From the NCBI RefSeq assembly GCF_003044565.1, contig NZ_POXG01000006.1, positions 1 to 64,000 of the forward strand: 64,000 nt of DNA, in the 5' to 3' direction. The notes beneath the pieces are model-generated. The model ran no database searches. It was not told the origin of the DNA and worked only from the letters and a program-made list of their open reading frames with translations. Shown here piece after piece: positions 39,507-47,838 of the stretch. Numbering within the stretch: the stretch's first letter is position 1; each line of letters opens with the position of its first letter. A program made the translations under genes and the position numbers. Source of the DNA: Neisseria sicca. Its GTDB lineage: Bacteria > Pseudomonadota > Gammaproteobacteria > Burkholderiales > Neisseriaceae.

Positions 39507-39911
39507 CTAGAGTTCAATATTATTGAAGAGTCTGTCCCGATTCATGGCGTCGAATGTTTCCATATCTAAATGTTTCCATTTGTATTCGCTGACGAAGTCG
39601 CGCAGCATTTGGCTTTTTGACACGGTTCTGCCCCATGCGTCATAGATGGTTTTTCCCAAATATTCTTTGAGCGCGCTGATTACCTCGTCTGGTGCTGAGG
39701 CGGAAATAATAATGTAGTCGTTGACTGCACTTTTTTTCAATCCTGCTGCAACGGCTTCGTCATATAACGATGAGAATTTTGAAAAATTGTTCAACAAGGA
39801 TTTAATTTCCTCTTCTTTTTCAAGATGGTGCAGAGTTTTAAAAATCCACTGCTTTTCGGCTTCGTGATCGATATCATCATCGTCTAAGTAGCTGCACGTT
39901 AAATCAAACAT
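39507..39911 (-). CDS. Hypothetical acidic protein of the tRNA-Glu island
   Basis: A 134-residue, helical, acidic protein (MFDLTCSYLDDDDIDHEAEKQW and onward) of no family I recognise. I choose 39911 because TAGAAAGGACACATACA gives a strong ribosome binding site. The in-frame extension to 40046 has none and looks like leftover sequence. It lies upstream of, and in the same direction as, the Imm52-like gene. Small acidic proteins beside immunity genes are often also immunity proteins, but that is inference. Confidence 0.58.
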   Translation of the reverse strand: MFDLTCSYLDDDDIDHEAEKQWIFKTLHHLEKEEEIKSLLNNFSKFSSLYDEAVAAGLKKSAVNDYIIISASAPDEVISALKEYLGKTIYDAWGRTVSKSQMLRDFVSEYKWKHLDMETFDAMNRDRLFNNIEL

Positions 39912-40120
39912 TGTATGTGTCCTTTCTAAAAGTAATTGTTGTGTTTGTGTGGTGATCCGAAAATATGTCATGTTTTGAAATGCTTTTAGAATATCTGAAA
40001 TGTTTCCTTCTAGCAAAATATGTTGCAGATAAAAGCGCATTGTCAAATTTATATATGAGGAAAAGTGGGCAAGGCGTAGCCAGCAGGTACATCAGCATCT
40101 CCTCAAGAATGCAAATTGTA

Positions 40121-40156
40121 AAAAACGCTTCTGTCTCTTAAAACAGAAGCGTTTTT
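40121..40156. terminator. Bidirectional intrinsic terminator
   Basis: AAAAACGCTTCTGT and ACAGAAGCGTTTTT form a 14-bp stem with an 8-base loop, followed by a reverse DUS. It stands between the island and the nlpD-like gene. Confidence 0.85.
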
Positions 40157-40229
40157 GCATTTCAGACGACCTGCAATCCGTTTGTCGGAATCGGGCTGCG
40201 GCTTGGTTTGGGTTCTATTAAGATGTAAA

Positions 40230-40931
40230 TCAGCCGGGCAGGTACTGCATCGGGTCGACGGCTTTGCCGTTCATGCGGACTTCGAAATGCAGTTTGACGC
40301 CGTCTGTGTCGCTATTGCCCATGGTGGCAATCGGCTGGCCTGCTGCGACTTTTTGGTCTTTTTGAACCAGAATGGTGTCGTTGTGTGCGTAGGCGGTGAT
40401 GGAGAAGTCGTTGTGGCTGATGAGAATCAGTTTGCCGTAGCCGCGCACTTCTTCGCCGACGTAGATGACGGTTCCGGCTGCTGCGGATTTGACGCTTTGT
40501 CCGAGCATGCCGCCGATGTCGATGCCTTTGTTGGTTGTGCTGTTGTAGCCGCGGATGATGGCGTTTTTGCCGTTGTCGACCGGCCATTGCAGGGTCAGGC
40601 GGTTGACGGGGGCGACGGTTTTGGCGCTGCTGATGTCGGTGCTGCCGGAGCGGGGGCGGTTGGCGGCGTTTTTGCGGACGCGCAAGACTTGTCCGACTTC
40701 GATTTGTGAGGCGTTGTTCAGATTGTTCCAGGATGCCAGTGTGTTGACGTTTTGTCCGTAGCGTTTGGCGATTTGGCTGAGTGTGTCGCCCGGTTTGACG
40801 CGGTAGTAGCCGTCAGGTACGGCGCCGGTGGGCGAGCCGCCGCCGGCACAGGCGGCGAGCGTGAATGCTACGCCTAATGCGGTCAGACGGAGAAGTGCGG
40901 TTTTGAAAGATAGGGTACGGTTTGTTTTCAT
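40230..40931 (-). CDS. NlpD-like murein hydrolase activator lipoprotein
   Basis: The 233-residue lipoprotein (lipobox LAAC, C28) has a LysM domain ([18 protein letters not shown] to GQVLRVR, about 42-86) and a C-terminal M23/LytM domain. Two of the LytM metal-site positions are changed: NKGIDIGG has Asn where active enzymes have His, and VKLHFEVR lacks the first His of HxH. This is the pattern of NlpD/EnvC activators, which switch on amidases (AmiC in Neisseria) during cell separation instead of cutting themselves. It appears monocistronic. Confidence 0.88.
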   Translation of the reverse strand: MKTNRTLSFKTALLRLTALGVAFTLAACAGGGSPTGAVPDGYYRVKPGDTLSQIAKRYGQNVNTLASWNNLNNASQIEVGQVLRVRKNAANRPRSGSTDISSAKTVAPVNRLTLQWPVDNGKNAIIRGYNSTTNKGIDIGGMLGQSVKSAAAGTVIYVGEEVRGYGKLILISHNDFSITAYAHNDTILVQKDQKVAAGQPIATMGNSDTDGVKLHFEVRMNGKAVDPMQYLPG

Positions 40932-41147
40932 AGGGAACTAAATGGATAAATCAATAGGATTATGGGCAGGCTCGAAGGTTCAACCTGATGGGGTATGTTT
41001 TTGATTCGTCGGACAGTTTGAAAAACAATACGACGGATTGGGACGGTGTCCTTGGGTCGTCTGAAACAGTCGGGCTGCAACGGCTGTTTCGGTTTTCGGT
41101 ATAATCCTGCATTTTACACTCGGCGCGATGCCTGTTGAACTTTATCC

Positions 41148-41510
41148 GTGAATACTTCTTCTCATAAATCTTCTTTACCTTATCTGGCTGCTTGCGGCAG
41201 CTTGATTTTTTTGATTGTCCTTTCTTTATCTTGGGAGCTGTGGATTGCGCCTTTGCGCAGCGGCGGTTCGTGGCTGGCGCTGAAGGCTTTGCCTTTGTGC
41301 CTGCCGTTGCCGGGTATTTTGAAGGGTAAAGTTTATACTTACCAGTATAGTTCTATGTTGATTTTGATTTATTTTGCCGAGGCGGTGATGCGTTTGTTTA
41401 ATGCGGGTACTGCCGAGGTGGTGTGTGCCGCTTTATCGTTGACGGCGTGTTTGGTGTTTTTTGTTGCATGCCTGGCTTTTGTGAAGCAGCAGAGAAAGGC
41501 GGGAAAATAA
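41148..41510 (+). CDS. DUF2069 membrane protein
   Basis: A 120-residue protein with four hydrophobic segments and the DUF2069 pattern APLRSGGSWLALKALPLCLPLPGILKGKVYTYQY. The function is unknown. The start appears to be GTG at 41148, as no ATG is suitably placed. Its stop overlaps the next ATG (TAATG), indicating translational coupling with pglL. Confidence 0.8.
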   Translation: MNTSSHKSSLPYLAACGSLIFLIVLSLSWELWIAPLRSGGSWLALKALPLCLPLPGILKGKVYTYQYSSMLILIYFAEAVMRLFNAGTAEVVCAALSLTACLVFFVACLAFVKQQRKAGK

Positions 41511-43342
41511 TGTTTATGCGTTTTTCAGACGACCTTAAGAGTGAATGGGACAGACGTTTGTTGCCGTTGTGGTGCTGTTTCTTGTGGATATGCGCCGCGC
41601 CGTTTTTGTCTTTCTACCGTGTGGGTCCGTTGTCGAGTTTTTATCTGGAAGCGGCTTCGCTTCTGGGCGCGCTGATGCTGGTGTTGGTCACGGCGTATAA
41701 GGGTTTGTTGAGCGTGCGCCTGCCTAAGGCAGCTGTCGGTTTGCTGGTTTTGGCGGCATTTTGGTGGCTTCAGGCGCGGATGATGGATTTGATTTACGTC
41801 GGCATGAACGATATGGTGATGTGGACGTTTATCATTCTGGCGTTGGCGGTATGGGCTTGCCGCGGTTGGGTGGCTGCCTATGGGCAGGAACGCATCGTGA
41901 CGGTGTTTGCATGGTCGCTGCTGTTTGGTACGTTGCTGCAGGCTGCGATTGCGTTTATACAGTTTAAGGGCTGGTACGATCTTGGGTTCCTGCGCAACAT
42001 GATTGTGTATAGCGGAAAAGAGGTCAGCGGTCAGCTTGGGCAGCGCAACCACCTCGGGCATTATTTGATGTGGGGTGTTTTGGCGGCGGCTTATTTGTGG
42101 TCAACCCGCAAAATGCCGGGCTGGTTGGGATTTTTGTTGGTCTTCCTGATGACGGCTGTCTTGGGCTTGGTCAACTCGCGCACGATTCTGGGCTATGTGG
42201 CCGGCGTGGCGTTGATTTTGCCCGTGTGGCGTTGGCGTGCGGGACGTGATTCTGCAAGGCAGGTTCGGATATTTCTCCTGACGGTCGCGTTGGTGGCGGT
42301 ATTTCAATTTGCGATGGGTTCGATTTTGGAGCTGCTGGGCAACGGTCAATATGAAACGGCGGTCGAACGCGCCGGAAACAGCGGTTTTGAAGGCTCGATG
42401 CGTCAGATTGAATGGCGTAAAGCTTGGACTGCCTTTTTGTCCGCGCCTTGGTTCGGACACGGCTGGAACAGCTTTGCCCAACAGACTTTCTGGATTAATG
42501 CGGAGCAGCAGTATTTCCCGAATAATATCTTGGGCGTGTTGTTTACCCATTCGCACAATATTGTTTTACAACTGCTTTCCGAAGTCGGGCTGGTCGGTAC
42601 GGTATTGGTTGCCCTGACGATGCTTGCGGGGCTGTGGCGGATGCTGGTGCGTCCTTACCATCCGGCTTCGCTGCTGCTGTTGTCTATGGTTGCCGTCAGT
42701 ATGTGCCACAGTATGCTGGAGTATCCTTTGTGGTACATCTATTTCCTGACGCCGTTTGTGTTGATGTTCGCGCTTGCGCCGGCACGTTATGAAGACGTTT
42801 CAGACGACCTCGCTTGGGCGCGCGGCCGAAATTGGGCGGGCGGGCTTACCACGTTGCTGATTATCGGCGGGCTGCTGCACATGGGTTGGACTTATACGGA
42901 TTTGGTCGATTACAGCCGGATTCCGAAAAATGAAAGTACGGATATGGTCGGGCGTAAGATTAACGGTTTGCGCCATATTTCTGAAAATAGTCCGATGCTG
43001 GCTTATTATGCCGATCTCAGCCTGACCCGTCGGGCAGAGCCGACCGATATGCAGGTCAAACCTTGGGCGGAGAAGGCGGCGATTAATTCCTTGTCTTACC
43101 GACCGTATTCCAACGCTTATCAGGTGGCGCTGTATCTCTACCGTCAAGGCAAGACGGAAGAGGGCGCGAAATGGATGCAGGCGATGCAGTATTATTATCC
43201 GTACATGATGTCGTTTTATGCGGGCAAACTGCGCAGCCATCCCGTGTTCCAACCGCTTTTGCCCAAGCTGCTGGCGGACTGCAAAGATTTCGTCAACGCG
43301 CCTAAACACGAAAAAGCGAAATCTTGCGATGTTGTGCAATAA
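41510..43342 (+). CDS. pglL: PglL-type O-oligosaccharyltransferase
   Basis: This 610-residue polytopic inner-membrane protein belongs to the Wzy/WaaL/PglL superfamily. It carries GQRNHLGHYLMWG in the centre and the Wzy_C-type periplasmic block FTHSHNIVLQLLSEVG. In Neisseria, PglL transfers lipid-linked oligosaccharides onto pilin and many periplasmic proteins. I start at 41510; the larger frame from 41423 lies within the preceding gene. Two reverse DUS copies in the gene encode FSDDLKSE and VSDDLAW. An O-antigen ligase function cannot be excluded from sequence alone. Confidence 0.85.
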   Translation: MFMRFSDDLKSEWDRRLLPLWCCFLWICAAPFLSFYRVGPLSSFYLEAASLLGALMLVLVTAYKGLLSVRLPKAAVGLLVLAAFWWLQARMMDLIYVGMNDMVMWTFIILALAVWACRGWVAAYGQERIVTVFAWSLLFGTLLQAAIAFIQFKGWYDLGFLRNMIVYSGKEVSGQLGQRNHLGHYLMWGVLAAAYLWSTRKMPGWLGFLLVFLMTAVLGLVNSRTILGYVAGVALILPVWRWRAGRDSARQVRIFLLTVALVAVFQFAMGSILELLGNGQYETAVERAGNSGFEGSMRQIEWRKAWTAFLSAPWFGHGWNSFAQQTFWINAEQQYFPNNILGVLFTHSHNIVLQLLSEVGLVGTVLVALTMLAGLWRMLVRPYHPASLLLLSMVAVSMCHSMLEYPLWYIYFLTPFVLMFALAPARYEDVSDDLAWARGRNWAGGLTTLLIIGGLLHMGWTYTDLVDYSRIPKNESTDMVGRKINGLRHISENSPMLAYYADLSLTRRAEPTDMQVKPWAEKAAINSLSYRPYSNAYQVALYLYRQGKTEEGAKWMQAMQYYYPYMMSFYAGKLRSHPVFQPLLPKLLADCKDFVNAPKHEKAKSCDVVQ

Positions 43343-43358
43343 ACAATAGGTTGATGTA

Positions 43359-43405
43359 ACAAGGTCGTCTGAAACCCGATTTCAAGGTTTCAGACGACCT
43401 TTTAT
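43359..43405. terminator. DUS inverted-pair terminator between convergent genes
   Basis: Forward DUS from 43362 and reverse DUS to 43402 with partially paired spacer; TTTT tail. It separates pglL from the Bcr/CflA gene. Confidence 0.87.
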
Positions 43406-43415
43406 TATTGATTAT

Positions 43416-44648
43416 TCACACATATTCGCTTTTATCGTTTTCCTTCCAAGCCTGATGAGAGCATAGCCACAGCAACACAATCCCGCACACCGTCGAAGCC
43501 AGCATCATGCCCGCCATCACCAACGCAGAACCATTGTGCAGCCGCGTTACCAACAGCCCCACGCTTGCGCCGATGATGGATTGGAACGCGCCCAATACCC
43601 CATTTGCGCTGGCGCTTTCCTGTTTGAAATAAGCCATAAAGCAAGCTTGTGTGTTCGCGCCGACCAAGCCTTGCGTGCCTACCGAAAACATCACGCATGG
43701 CACCAAAGCCCACATCGGCGGCAGGCCCATCGACCAGACCAGCAGCACCATCGTCAGATTCGCCGCAAACTGAACGATAATGCCCCATTTCAAAATACTT
43801 TGCGGGTGCGCCCCCGTTTTCAGCCGCCATGCCGTGATGCGGTTAAACGAAGCCATCGTGAGGATGTTCAGCGCAAAGACCCAAGAATATTGGTTCGGCG
43901 TCACATGGTACAGCTTTTGGTAAACAAACGACGATTCCGTCAAAAACGCAAACATCGACGCAAAGCTGAACGCCTGAAAAAACAGATAGCCCATCGCCGC
44001 ACGCGTTTTCAGCACTCTGGCGAAACGTCCTGCCACCAGTCCAAAAATGTCCATCCTGATTTTGCCTGTCTGCTTAGGAGGCGGCAGGAAAGTAAACACC
44101 AAGATAAACAAAACCAACGAATACGCCGCCAAAAAACCGAAAATAAAACGCCAGCCGCCCAATTCCTGCAACTGCGAGCCGACCATAGGCGCAATCAGCG
44201 GCACGATCATCAGGATAATGCCGATTAAGGCAAACATCTCCGCCGCCTGTCTGCCCGAATAATAATCGCGCACCATCGCTCCGACGATGACCACCGTCAT
44301 CCCCGCGCCGAACGCCTGTACCGCGCGCAGGTTCAACAGCCCGTCCGCCGACTGCACCATCGTCAGTGCGACAACAGCCGCAAAATAAATGCTCAAACCG
44401 ACCAAAGCTACCGGTCTGCGCCCTTTAATATCCGAAACCGCGCCGCCGACAACCTGCCCGAACGCCACGCCGAACATAAACAAAACCAAACTCTGCTCGA
44501 TACGATGTATATCCGCGCTCAAAGATTGTGCCATTTCGGGAATAGCGGGCAGGTAGGCATCGACCGAAAACGGCATCAGGGCAACCAACATCGCCATCAA
44601 AACCGCCATTTGCTTTTCACCCAGCGGGGAGGGGGTGGATTGGGACAT
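43416..44648 (-). CDS. Bcr/CflA-family multidrug efflux MFS transporter
   Basis: The 410-residue protein has 12 hydrophobic segments. The N-terminus MAMLVALMPFSVDAYLPAIPEMAQSL and the loop GQVVGGAVSDIKGRRPVALVGL are typical of the DHA1 Bcr/CflA group, which exports bicyclomycin, chloramphenicol and sometimes dipeptides. I start at 44648 (MSQSTPSP); the further upstream frame lacks a ribosome binding site. The actual substrate is unknown. The gene is single. Confidence 0.87.
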   Translation of the reverse strand: MSQSTPSPLGEKQMAVLMAMLVALMPFSVDAYLPAIPEMAQSLSADIHRIEQSLVLFMFGVAFGQVVGGAVSDIKGRRPVALVGLSIYFAAVVALTMVQSADGLLNLRAVQAFGAGMTVVIVGAMVRDYYSGRQAAEMFALIGIILMIVPLIAPMVGSQLQELGGWRFIFGFLAAYSLVLFILVFTFLPPPKQTGKIRMDIFGLVAGRFARVLKTRAAMGYLFFQAFSFASMFAFLTESSFVYQKLYHVTPNQYSWVFALNILTMASFNRITAWRLKTGAHPQSILKWGIIVQFAANLTMVLLVWSMGLPPMWALVPCVMFSVGTQGLVGANTQACFMAYFKQESASANGVLGAFQSIIGASVGLLVTRLHNGSALVMAGMMLASTVCGIVLLWLCSHQAWKENDKSEYV

Positions 44649-44724
44649 AAGGGACTTTCTGTGTATTTGAATTTCTATGGCGGATTCGTTCGGCAATATC
44701 TGGTTGTCGGATAACGAGGGTTCG

Positions 44725-44738
44725 GTTAATCCACTATA
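44725..44738. repeat. Solo Correia terminal repeat remnant
   Basis: GTTAATCCACTATA matches the right end of CREEs exactly, but no partner end or body is found within about 200 bases to the left. It is likely the residue of a deleted element. Confidence 0.55.
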
Positions 44739-44769
44739 ACAATAACTGCCTTCGGAACAAAGTCCGACA

Positions 44770-44816
44770 TAAAAGGTCGTCTGAAACCCGCGATACAGGC
44801 TTTCAGACGACCTTGC
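44770..44816. terminator. DUS inverted-pair terminator
   Basis: Forward DUS from 44774 and reverse DUS to 44814, located 27 bases past the stop of the leftward amino-acid-binding lipoprotein gene. Confidence 0.83.
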
Positions 44817-44842
44817 TTATTGCTTAAGAACGTTGAAACAGA

Positions 44843-45685
44843 TTATTTGGCTGCTTCAGGTTGGCTGGCTGCTTGGCTAGCGGCTGCCGCTTTATCGCCT
44901 TCTTTGGCGAAGTATTTGGCGTGGATTTTGTCGTATTCGCCGCTGTCGCGTACTTTTTTCAGCGCTTCGTTCAGCATTTTGACGGTCGCTTCGTCGCCTT
45001 TGCGTGCGGCGATGCCGTAGTTTTCAATCGTGAAATCAGGCAGGGTGATGAAGTCCATGCTTTTGGTCGGGTTGTTTTTCACATAGTTGGCGATGACCGC
45101 GCTGTCGCTGACTACGGCATCCACGCCGCCGTTTTCCAGCTCTTTGATGACCAAAGGAACGCTCTCGAAGCGGGCAATTTTCGGATTGTCGTTGCCCAAG
45201 AGTTTGGAAACGGAGAAGTCGCCGGTTTGTCCAGTAACGACACCGACTTTCGCCATGTTTTTGAGGTCGTCTGAAGAGGCGACTTTTTTACCTTTGGGAA
45301 CGAGGACGACTTGGGTGATTTCAAAATAAGGGTCGGTGAAATCCATGGACTGCTTGCGTTCGTCGGTAATGGTTACGCCGGAGATGACGATATCCGTATC
45401 GCCGTTTTTGAGCGCGGGGAAGAGGCTGTCCCAAGGCTGGTGTTTGAATTCGACTCTGAAGTTGCCGGTTTTTGCCATGGCGTTCATCAAATCGACGTCG
45501 AAACCTTCAACGTTGCCGGCGGAATCCAATGATTCGAAAGGGGCGAATTCGGCGTTGGCGGCGACGCGGTACACTTTGTCGGCTTTAGGGGCTGACGAGG
45601 ATGCGTCTTTGCTTTGGCCGCCGCAGGCGGAGAGTGCCAGCGCAGAGCAGGCGAGGGCGGCTGCAATCCATTTTTTCATGTTCAT
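44843..45685 (-). CDS. Amino-acid ABC transporter substrate-binding lipoprotein
   Basis: The 280-residue lipoprotein (lipobox LSAC, C21) belongs to solute-binding family 3. It has YRVAANAEFAPFESLDSAGNVEGFDVDLMNAMAK and WDSLFPALKNGDTDIVISGVTITDERKQSMDFTDPYF, and ends with an Ala/Ser/Gln tail. Such proteins capture polar amino acids, cystine or glutamine in the periplasm. The permease and ATPase genes are not adjacent here, so the partner complex is encoded elsewhere. A DUS is embedded in the coding region near 45267. Confidence 0.9.
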   Translation of the reverse strand: MNMKKWIAAALACSALALSACGGQSKDASSSAPKADKVYRVAANAEFAPFESLDSAGNVEGFDVDLMNAMAKTGNFRVEFKHQPWDSLFPALKNGDTDIVISGVTITDERKQSMDFTDPYFEITQVVLVPKGKKVASSDDLKNMAKVGVVTGQTGDFSVSKLLGNDNPKIARFESVPLVIKELENGGVDAVVSDSAVIANYVKNNPTKSMDFITLPDFTIENYGIAARKGDEATVKMLNEALKKVRDSGEYDKIHAKYFAKEGDKAAAASQAASQPEAAK

Positions 45686-45758
45686 GGGGAGGTTCCTTCT
45701 TTACGGATATTAATAAATAAACGGATAGTTTAACACGGTTTGGGGAAGTCGCTACGCG

Positions 45759-46010
45759 TCAGTGTTCTTTTTCGCGGAAAAAAGCGTAGGTTACGTCATG
45801 GAAGAGGTCGGTATGCGGGCTGTCTTCGTAGTTCAATTCGGCGAGCGCGTCTTCGAAGGCAAGCTGGATGGACTCGACGGCTTCGTTTGCCATATCGGAC
45901 GGCAGCGAACGGATCAGACCTTTGAGGGCGGTGGCGAGGACGTGGTTCTGCATACGCAAAACGTCGTTGGCTTCTTCCAAATATTCGAGGCGTTGTTCGA
46001 TGCTGCTCAT
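45759..46010 (-). CDS. Small conserved hypothetical protein
   Basis: An 83-residue acidic protein predicted to be mostly helical, with an N-terminal coiled-coil stretch (MSSIEQRLEYLEEANDVLRMQN). I do not recognise a family. It lies upstream of the amino-acid-binding lipoprotein gene on the same strand, 73 bases away, so cotranscription is possible. Confidence 0.68.
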   Translation of the reverse strand: MSSIEQRLEYLEEANDVLRMQNHVLATALKGLIRSLPSDMANEAVESIQLAFEDALAELNYEDSPHTDLFHDVTYAFFREKEH

Positions 46011-46112
46011 GATGTGTTCCTGGGAATCTGTTAAAATACCGCATTATAGCAAATCACGGCATTCGCTATGCGCGTGAAATGAAATGACACAACGGAAGAA
46101 CGAAAGCTAAAA

Positions 46113-46940
46113 ATGGATACGAATCGTCCCGATACGCCGCAACAAACGGATGAAAGCCTGGATTGGGAAAGCCGCTTGGAAAAGCTGCGGCAAACCCGCC
46201 AATTGAACGCACCTTACACACACGCGCCTTTGGTGCGCGAATCTCAAGAGCCAGCCGTCGAGCAGAAGCCCAAAGCCAAGTCGGTCAAGCTCGACGATGC
46301 CAACCGCGATGCCGTGTTGACGGAATATCTGCGCAAATGGCAGGAGGAGCATAACGCCATGCTGGAGGAAGACGCTGCCGAAACGGCGGAGACCGATGCG
46401 ATGGTGATTTTGCAGGAGAACTGGCTGAACGCGCAGTCTTCGCTGCAAATGAGTGCGACAGACAGACAAATCGAGTCCACGCGTACGGTTTGGCTGAATC
46501 CGAAACGTAAAACGGTCGAATTTGATGCGCCTGTAAAAGACGCGCCTATAAAAGAAGAAGCAACGTCGTCTGAAAACGAAGGTCCTCAGGCACAAGAGCA
46601 GGTTTCAGACGACCTCAAGCAAGAAATGCCGCCGATTACCGTCAATATCAACGTGCTGAACCCGCAGGTTATCAACCGCAGGGAAGTGTTCTGCATTTCC
46701 GAGCAAGACCTGAGCGAGCGTTTAATCAGACGCCTGCGCCCGCACGTCGCCGACGCAGTCAACGGCATGATACGCACCGCCGTGCAGAAACAAATGGCGC
46801 TGTTTACCTACCAGCTCCAACAAACTCTCAGCGAGCAGGCGCCCGATTTGGTGGAACAGCTTTTGGATTACAACGTGAAAAAAATCCTGAACGACATCAA
46901 ATACGAAATGAAATACAGTCAGGGAAACAAAAAAGCGTGA
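46113..46940 (+). CDS. Hypothetical acidic protein
   Basis: A 275-residue protein with no signal peptide. The first 180 residues look disordered and rich in Glu, Asp, Gln and Pro. The last 100 are helical (REVFCISEQDLSERLIRRLRPHVADAVNGMIRTAVQKQMALF, then YNVKKILNDIKYEMKY). Two DUS copies in the gene encode SSENEG and VSDDLKQE in the low-complexity part. No family is recognised. A perfect 12-base palindrome overlaps its stop codon. Confidence 0.7.
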   Translation: MDTNRPDTPQQTDESLDWESRLEKLRQTRQLNAPYTHAPLVRESQEPAVEQKPKAKSVKLDDANRDAVLTEYLRKWQEEHNAMLEEDAAETAETDAMVILQENWLNAQSSLQMSATDRQIESTRTVWLNPKRKTVEFDAPVKDAPIKEEATSSENEGPQAQEQVSDDLKQEMPPITVNINVLNPQVINRREVFCISEQDLSERLIRRLRPHVADAVNGMIRTAVQKQMALFTYQLQQTLSEQAPDLVEQLLDYNVKKILNDIKYEMKYSQGNKKA

Positions 46941-46946
46941 TCACGC
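46935..46946. repeat. Perfect 12-base palindrome at the gene end
   Basis: GCGTGATCACGC overlaps the TGA stop of the preceding gene. It lacks a T tail, so it is not a canonical terminator; it could be a protein-binding site or chance. Confidence 0.4.
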
Positions 46947-46997
46947 CGCCGTTTCAGGTATCGGACTGAAAATGCTGATTTTTCCGCCGGTTTTGTA

Positions 46998-47003
46998 TAT
47001 AAT
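46998..47003 (+). promoter_or_regulatory. Consensus -10 box of a candidate small RNA
   Basis: TATAAT, with CTGATT (46975-46980) at 17 bases as a weak -35. A start of transcription near 47010 is predicted. Confidence 0.6.
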
Positions 47004-47009
47004 GGCGGC

Positions 47010-47075
47010 TCACGTTATCGTGATTTAACTCCTTTCAAATAATTTATGCCCGATACACTGTCGGGCATTTTTTTG
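47010..47075 (+). ncRNA. Candidate Hfq-type small RNA or leader RNA
   Basis: A consensus -10 box is followed by about 65 bases holding a small hairpin (CACG-TTAT-CGTG, 47011-47022), an unpaired AU-rich stretch with CTCCTTTC (47030-47036), and an intrinsic terminator (GCCCGATACACTGTCGGGC plus seven T). CU-rich single-stranded seeds before a U-tailed terminator are typical of sRNAs that block ribosome binding sites. It could instead be an attenuated leader of the next gene. No homology is claimed. Confidence 0.5.
47048..47075 (+). terminator. Intrinsic terminator before the DUF3465 gene
   Basis: GCCCGA and TCGGGC arms enclose TACACTG and are followed by ATTTTTTT. It ends only a few bases before the downstream start codon, so it must end an upstream transcript. 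Confidence 0.87.
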
Positions 47076-47087
47076 GGCATGGATTTT

Positions 47088-47657
47088 ATGAATAAAAACA
47101 AATGGATTTGGATACTGATTGTTGCCGCCGTGGTAATCGGTTATCAAAAAATGCAGCAGGGGCGGCAAGGTCAGGCAGCAGATGCCGTAGAAACCCAAAC
47201 GCAGCCGCAAGCCCAAGCGGAAAAACGCCCCCCATCCGAACCGCCTCAGCCTCAGCAGTCTCCATCCCAAAAGTCGCAACCCAACAAGCAGCCGAAGTCT
47301 GACCACCAAGCAGGGCAGGGCAGCGCGGAACAAATATTGCAGCAAGCCTTTGAAAACCAAGAGAGCGATATTCAAGTGAAAGGCGCAGGCACGGTTCTCA
47401 AAACGCTGCCCGACGACAACCAAGGCACGCGCCATCAGCGTTTTATCTTGAAACTGTCCAGCGGGCAAACGCTTTTAGTGGCGCACAACATCGACCTCGC
47501 CGACAAAATTAAAGGCTTGAAAAAAGGCGATAAAGTCGGCTTCTACGGCGAATACGAATGGTCGGAACAGGGTGGCGTCCTCCATTGGACGCACCACGAC
47601 CCCGCAGGCCGCCATACCGATGGCTGGCTGGAACACAATGGACGTGTTTATCAATAA
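47088..47657 (+). CDS. DUF3465 protein with a membrane anchor
   Basis: A 189-residue protein with one N-terminal membrane segment (WIWILIVAAVVIGY), a Gln/Pro-rich linker and a C-terminal domain. The C-terminal domain (DIQVKGAGTVLKTLPDDNQGTRHQRFILKLSSGQTLLVAHNIDLA, then GEYEWSEQGGVLHWTHHDPAGRHTDGWLEHNGRVY) matches DUF3465, an OB-fold-like family of unknown function often found near nucleases or exported by Gram-negatives. ATG 47079 is an alternative start. The preceding terminator implies either a promoter within it or partial readthrough. Confidence 0.78.
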   Translation: MNKNKWIWILIVAAVVIGYQKMQQGRQGQAADAVETQTQPQAQAEKRPPSEPPQPQQSPSQKSQPNKQPKSDHQAGQGSAEQILQQAFENQESDIQVKGAGTVLKTLPDDNQGTRHQRFILKLSSGQTLLVAHNIDLADKIKGLKKGDKVGFYGEYEWSEQGGVLHWTHHDPAGRHTDGWLEHNGRVYQ

Positions 47658-47674
47658 AAGTCTGGAACGATTGC

Positions 47675-47713
47675 AAAAGGTCGTCTGAAAAACGTTTTCA
47701 GACGACCTTTTGC
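47675..47713. terminator. DUS inverted-pair terminator after the DUF3465 gene
   Basis: AAAGGTCGTCTGAAAA (from 47677) and TTTTCAGACGACCTTT (to 47711) flank a tiny loop. Confidence 0.87.
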
Positions 47714-47838
47714 CATTCGCCGTCAAACTTGAAAGACGGCGCAAATAAGCGCAAAATGTTAACAAGTTGACCTATGAAGCGCGCAGCTTCCCTCCTTTCC
47801 CACATCAAACAAACCTGCTGAACAAGATTGGAAAACAA

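Noticed and set aside
39912-40098. N-terminal extension or separate small gene upstream of the acidic island gene
   Set aside because: There is no ribosome binding site, while the internal ATG at 39911 has a strong one. The competing frames disagree.
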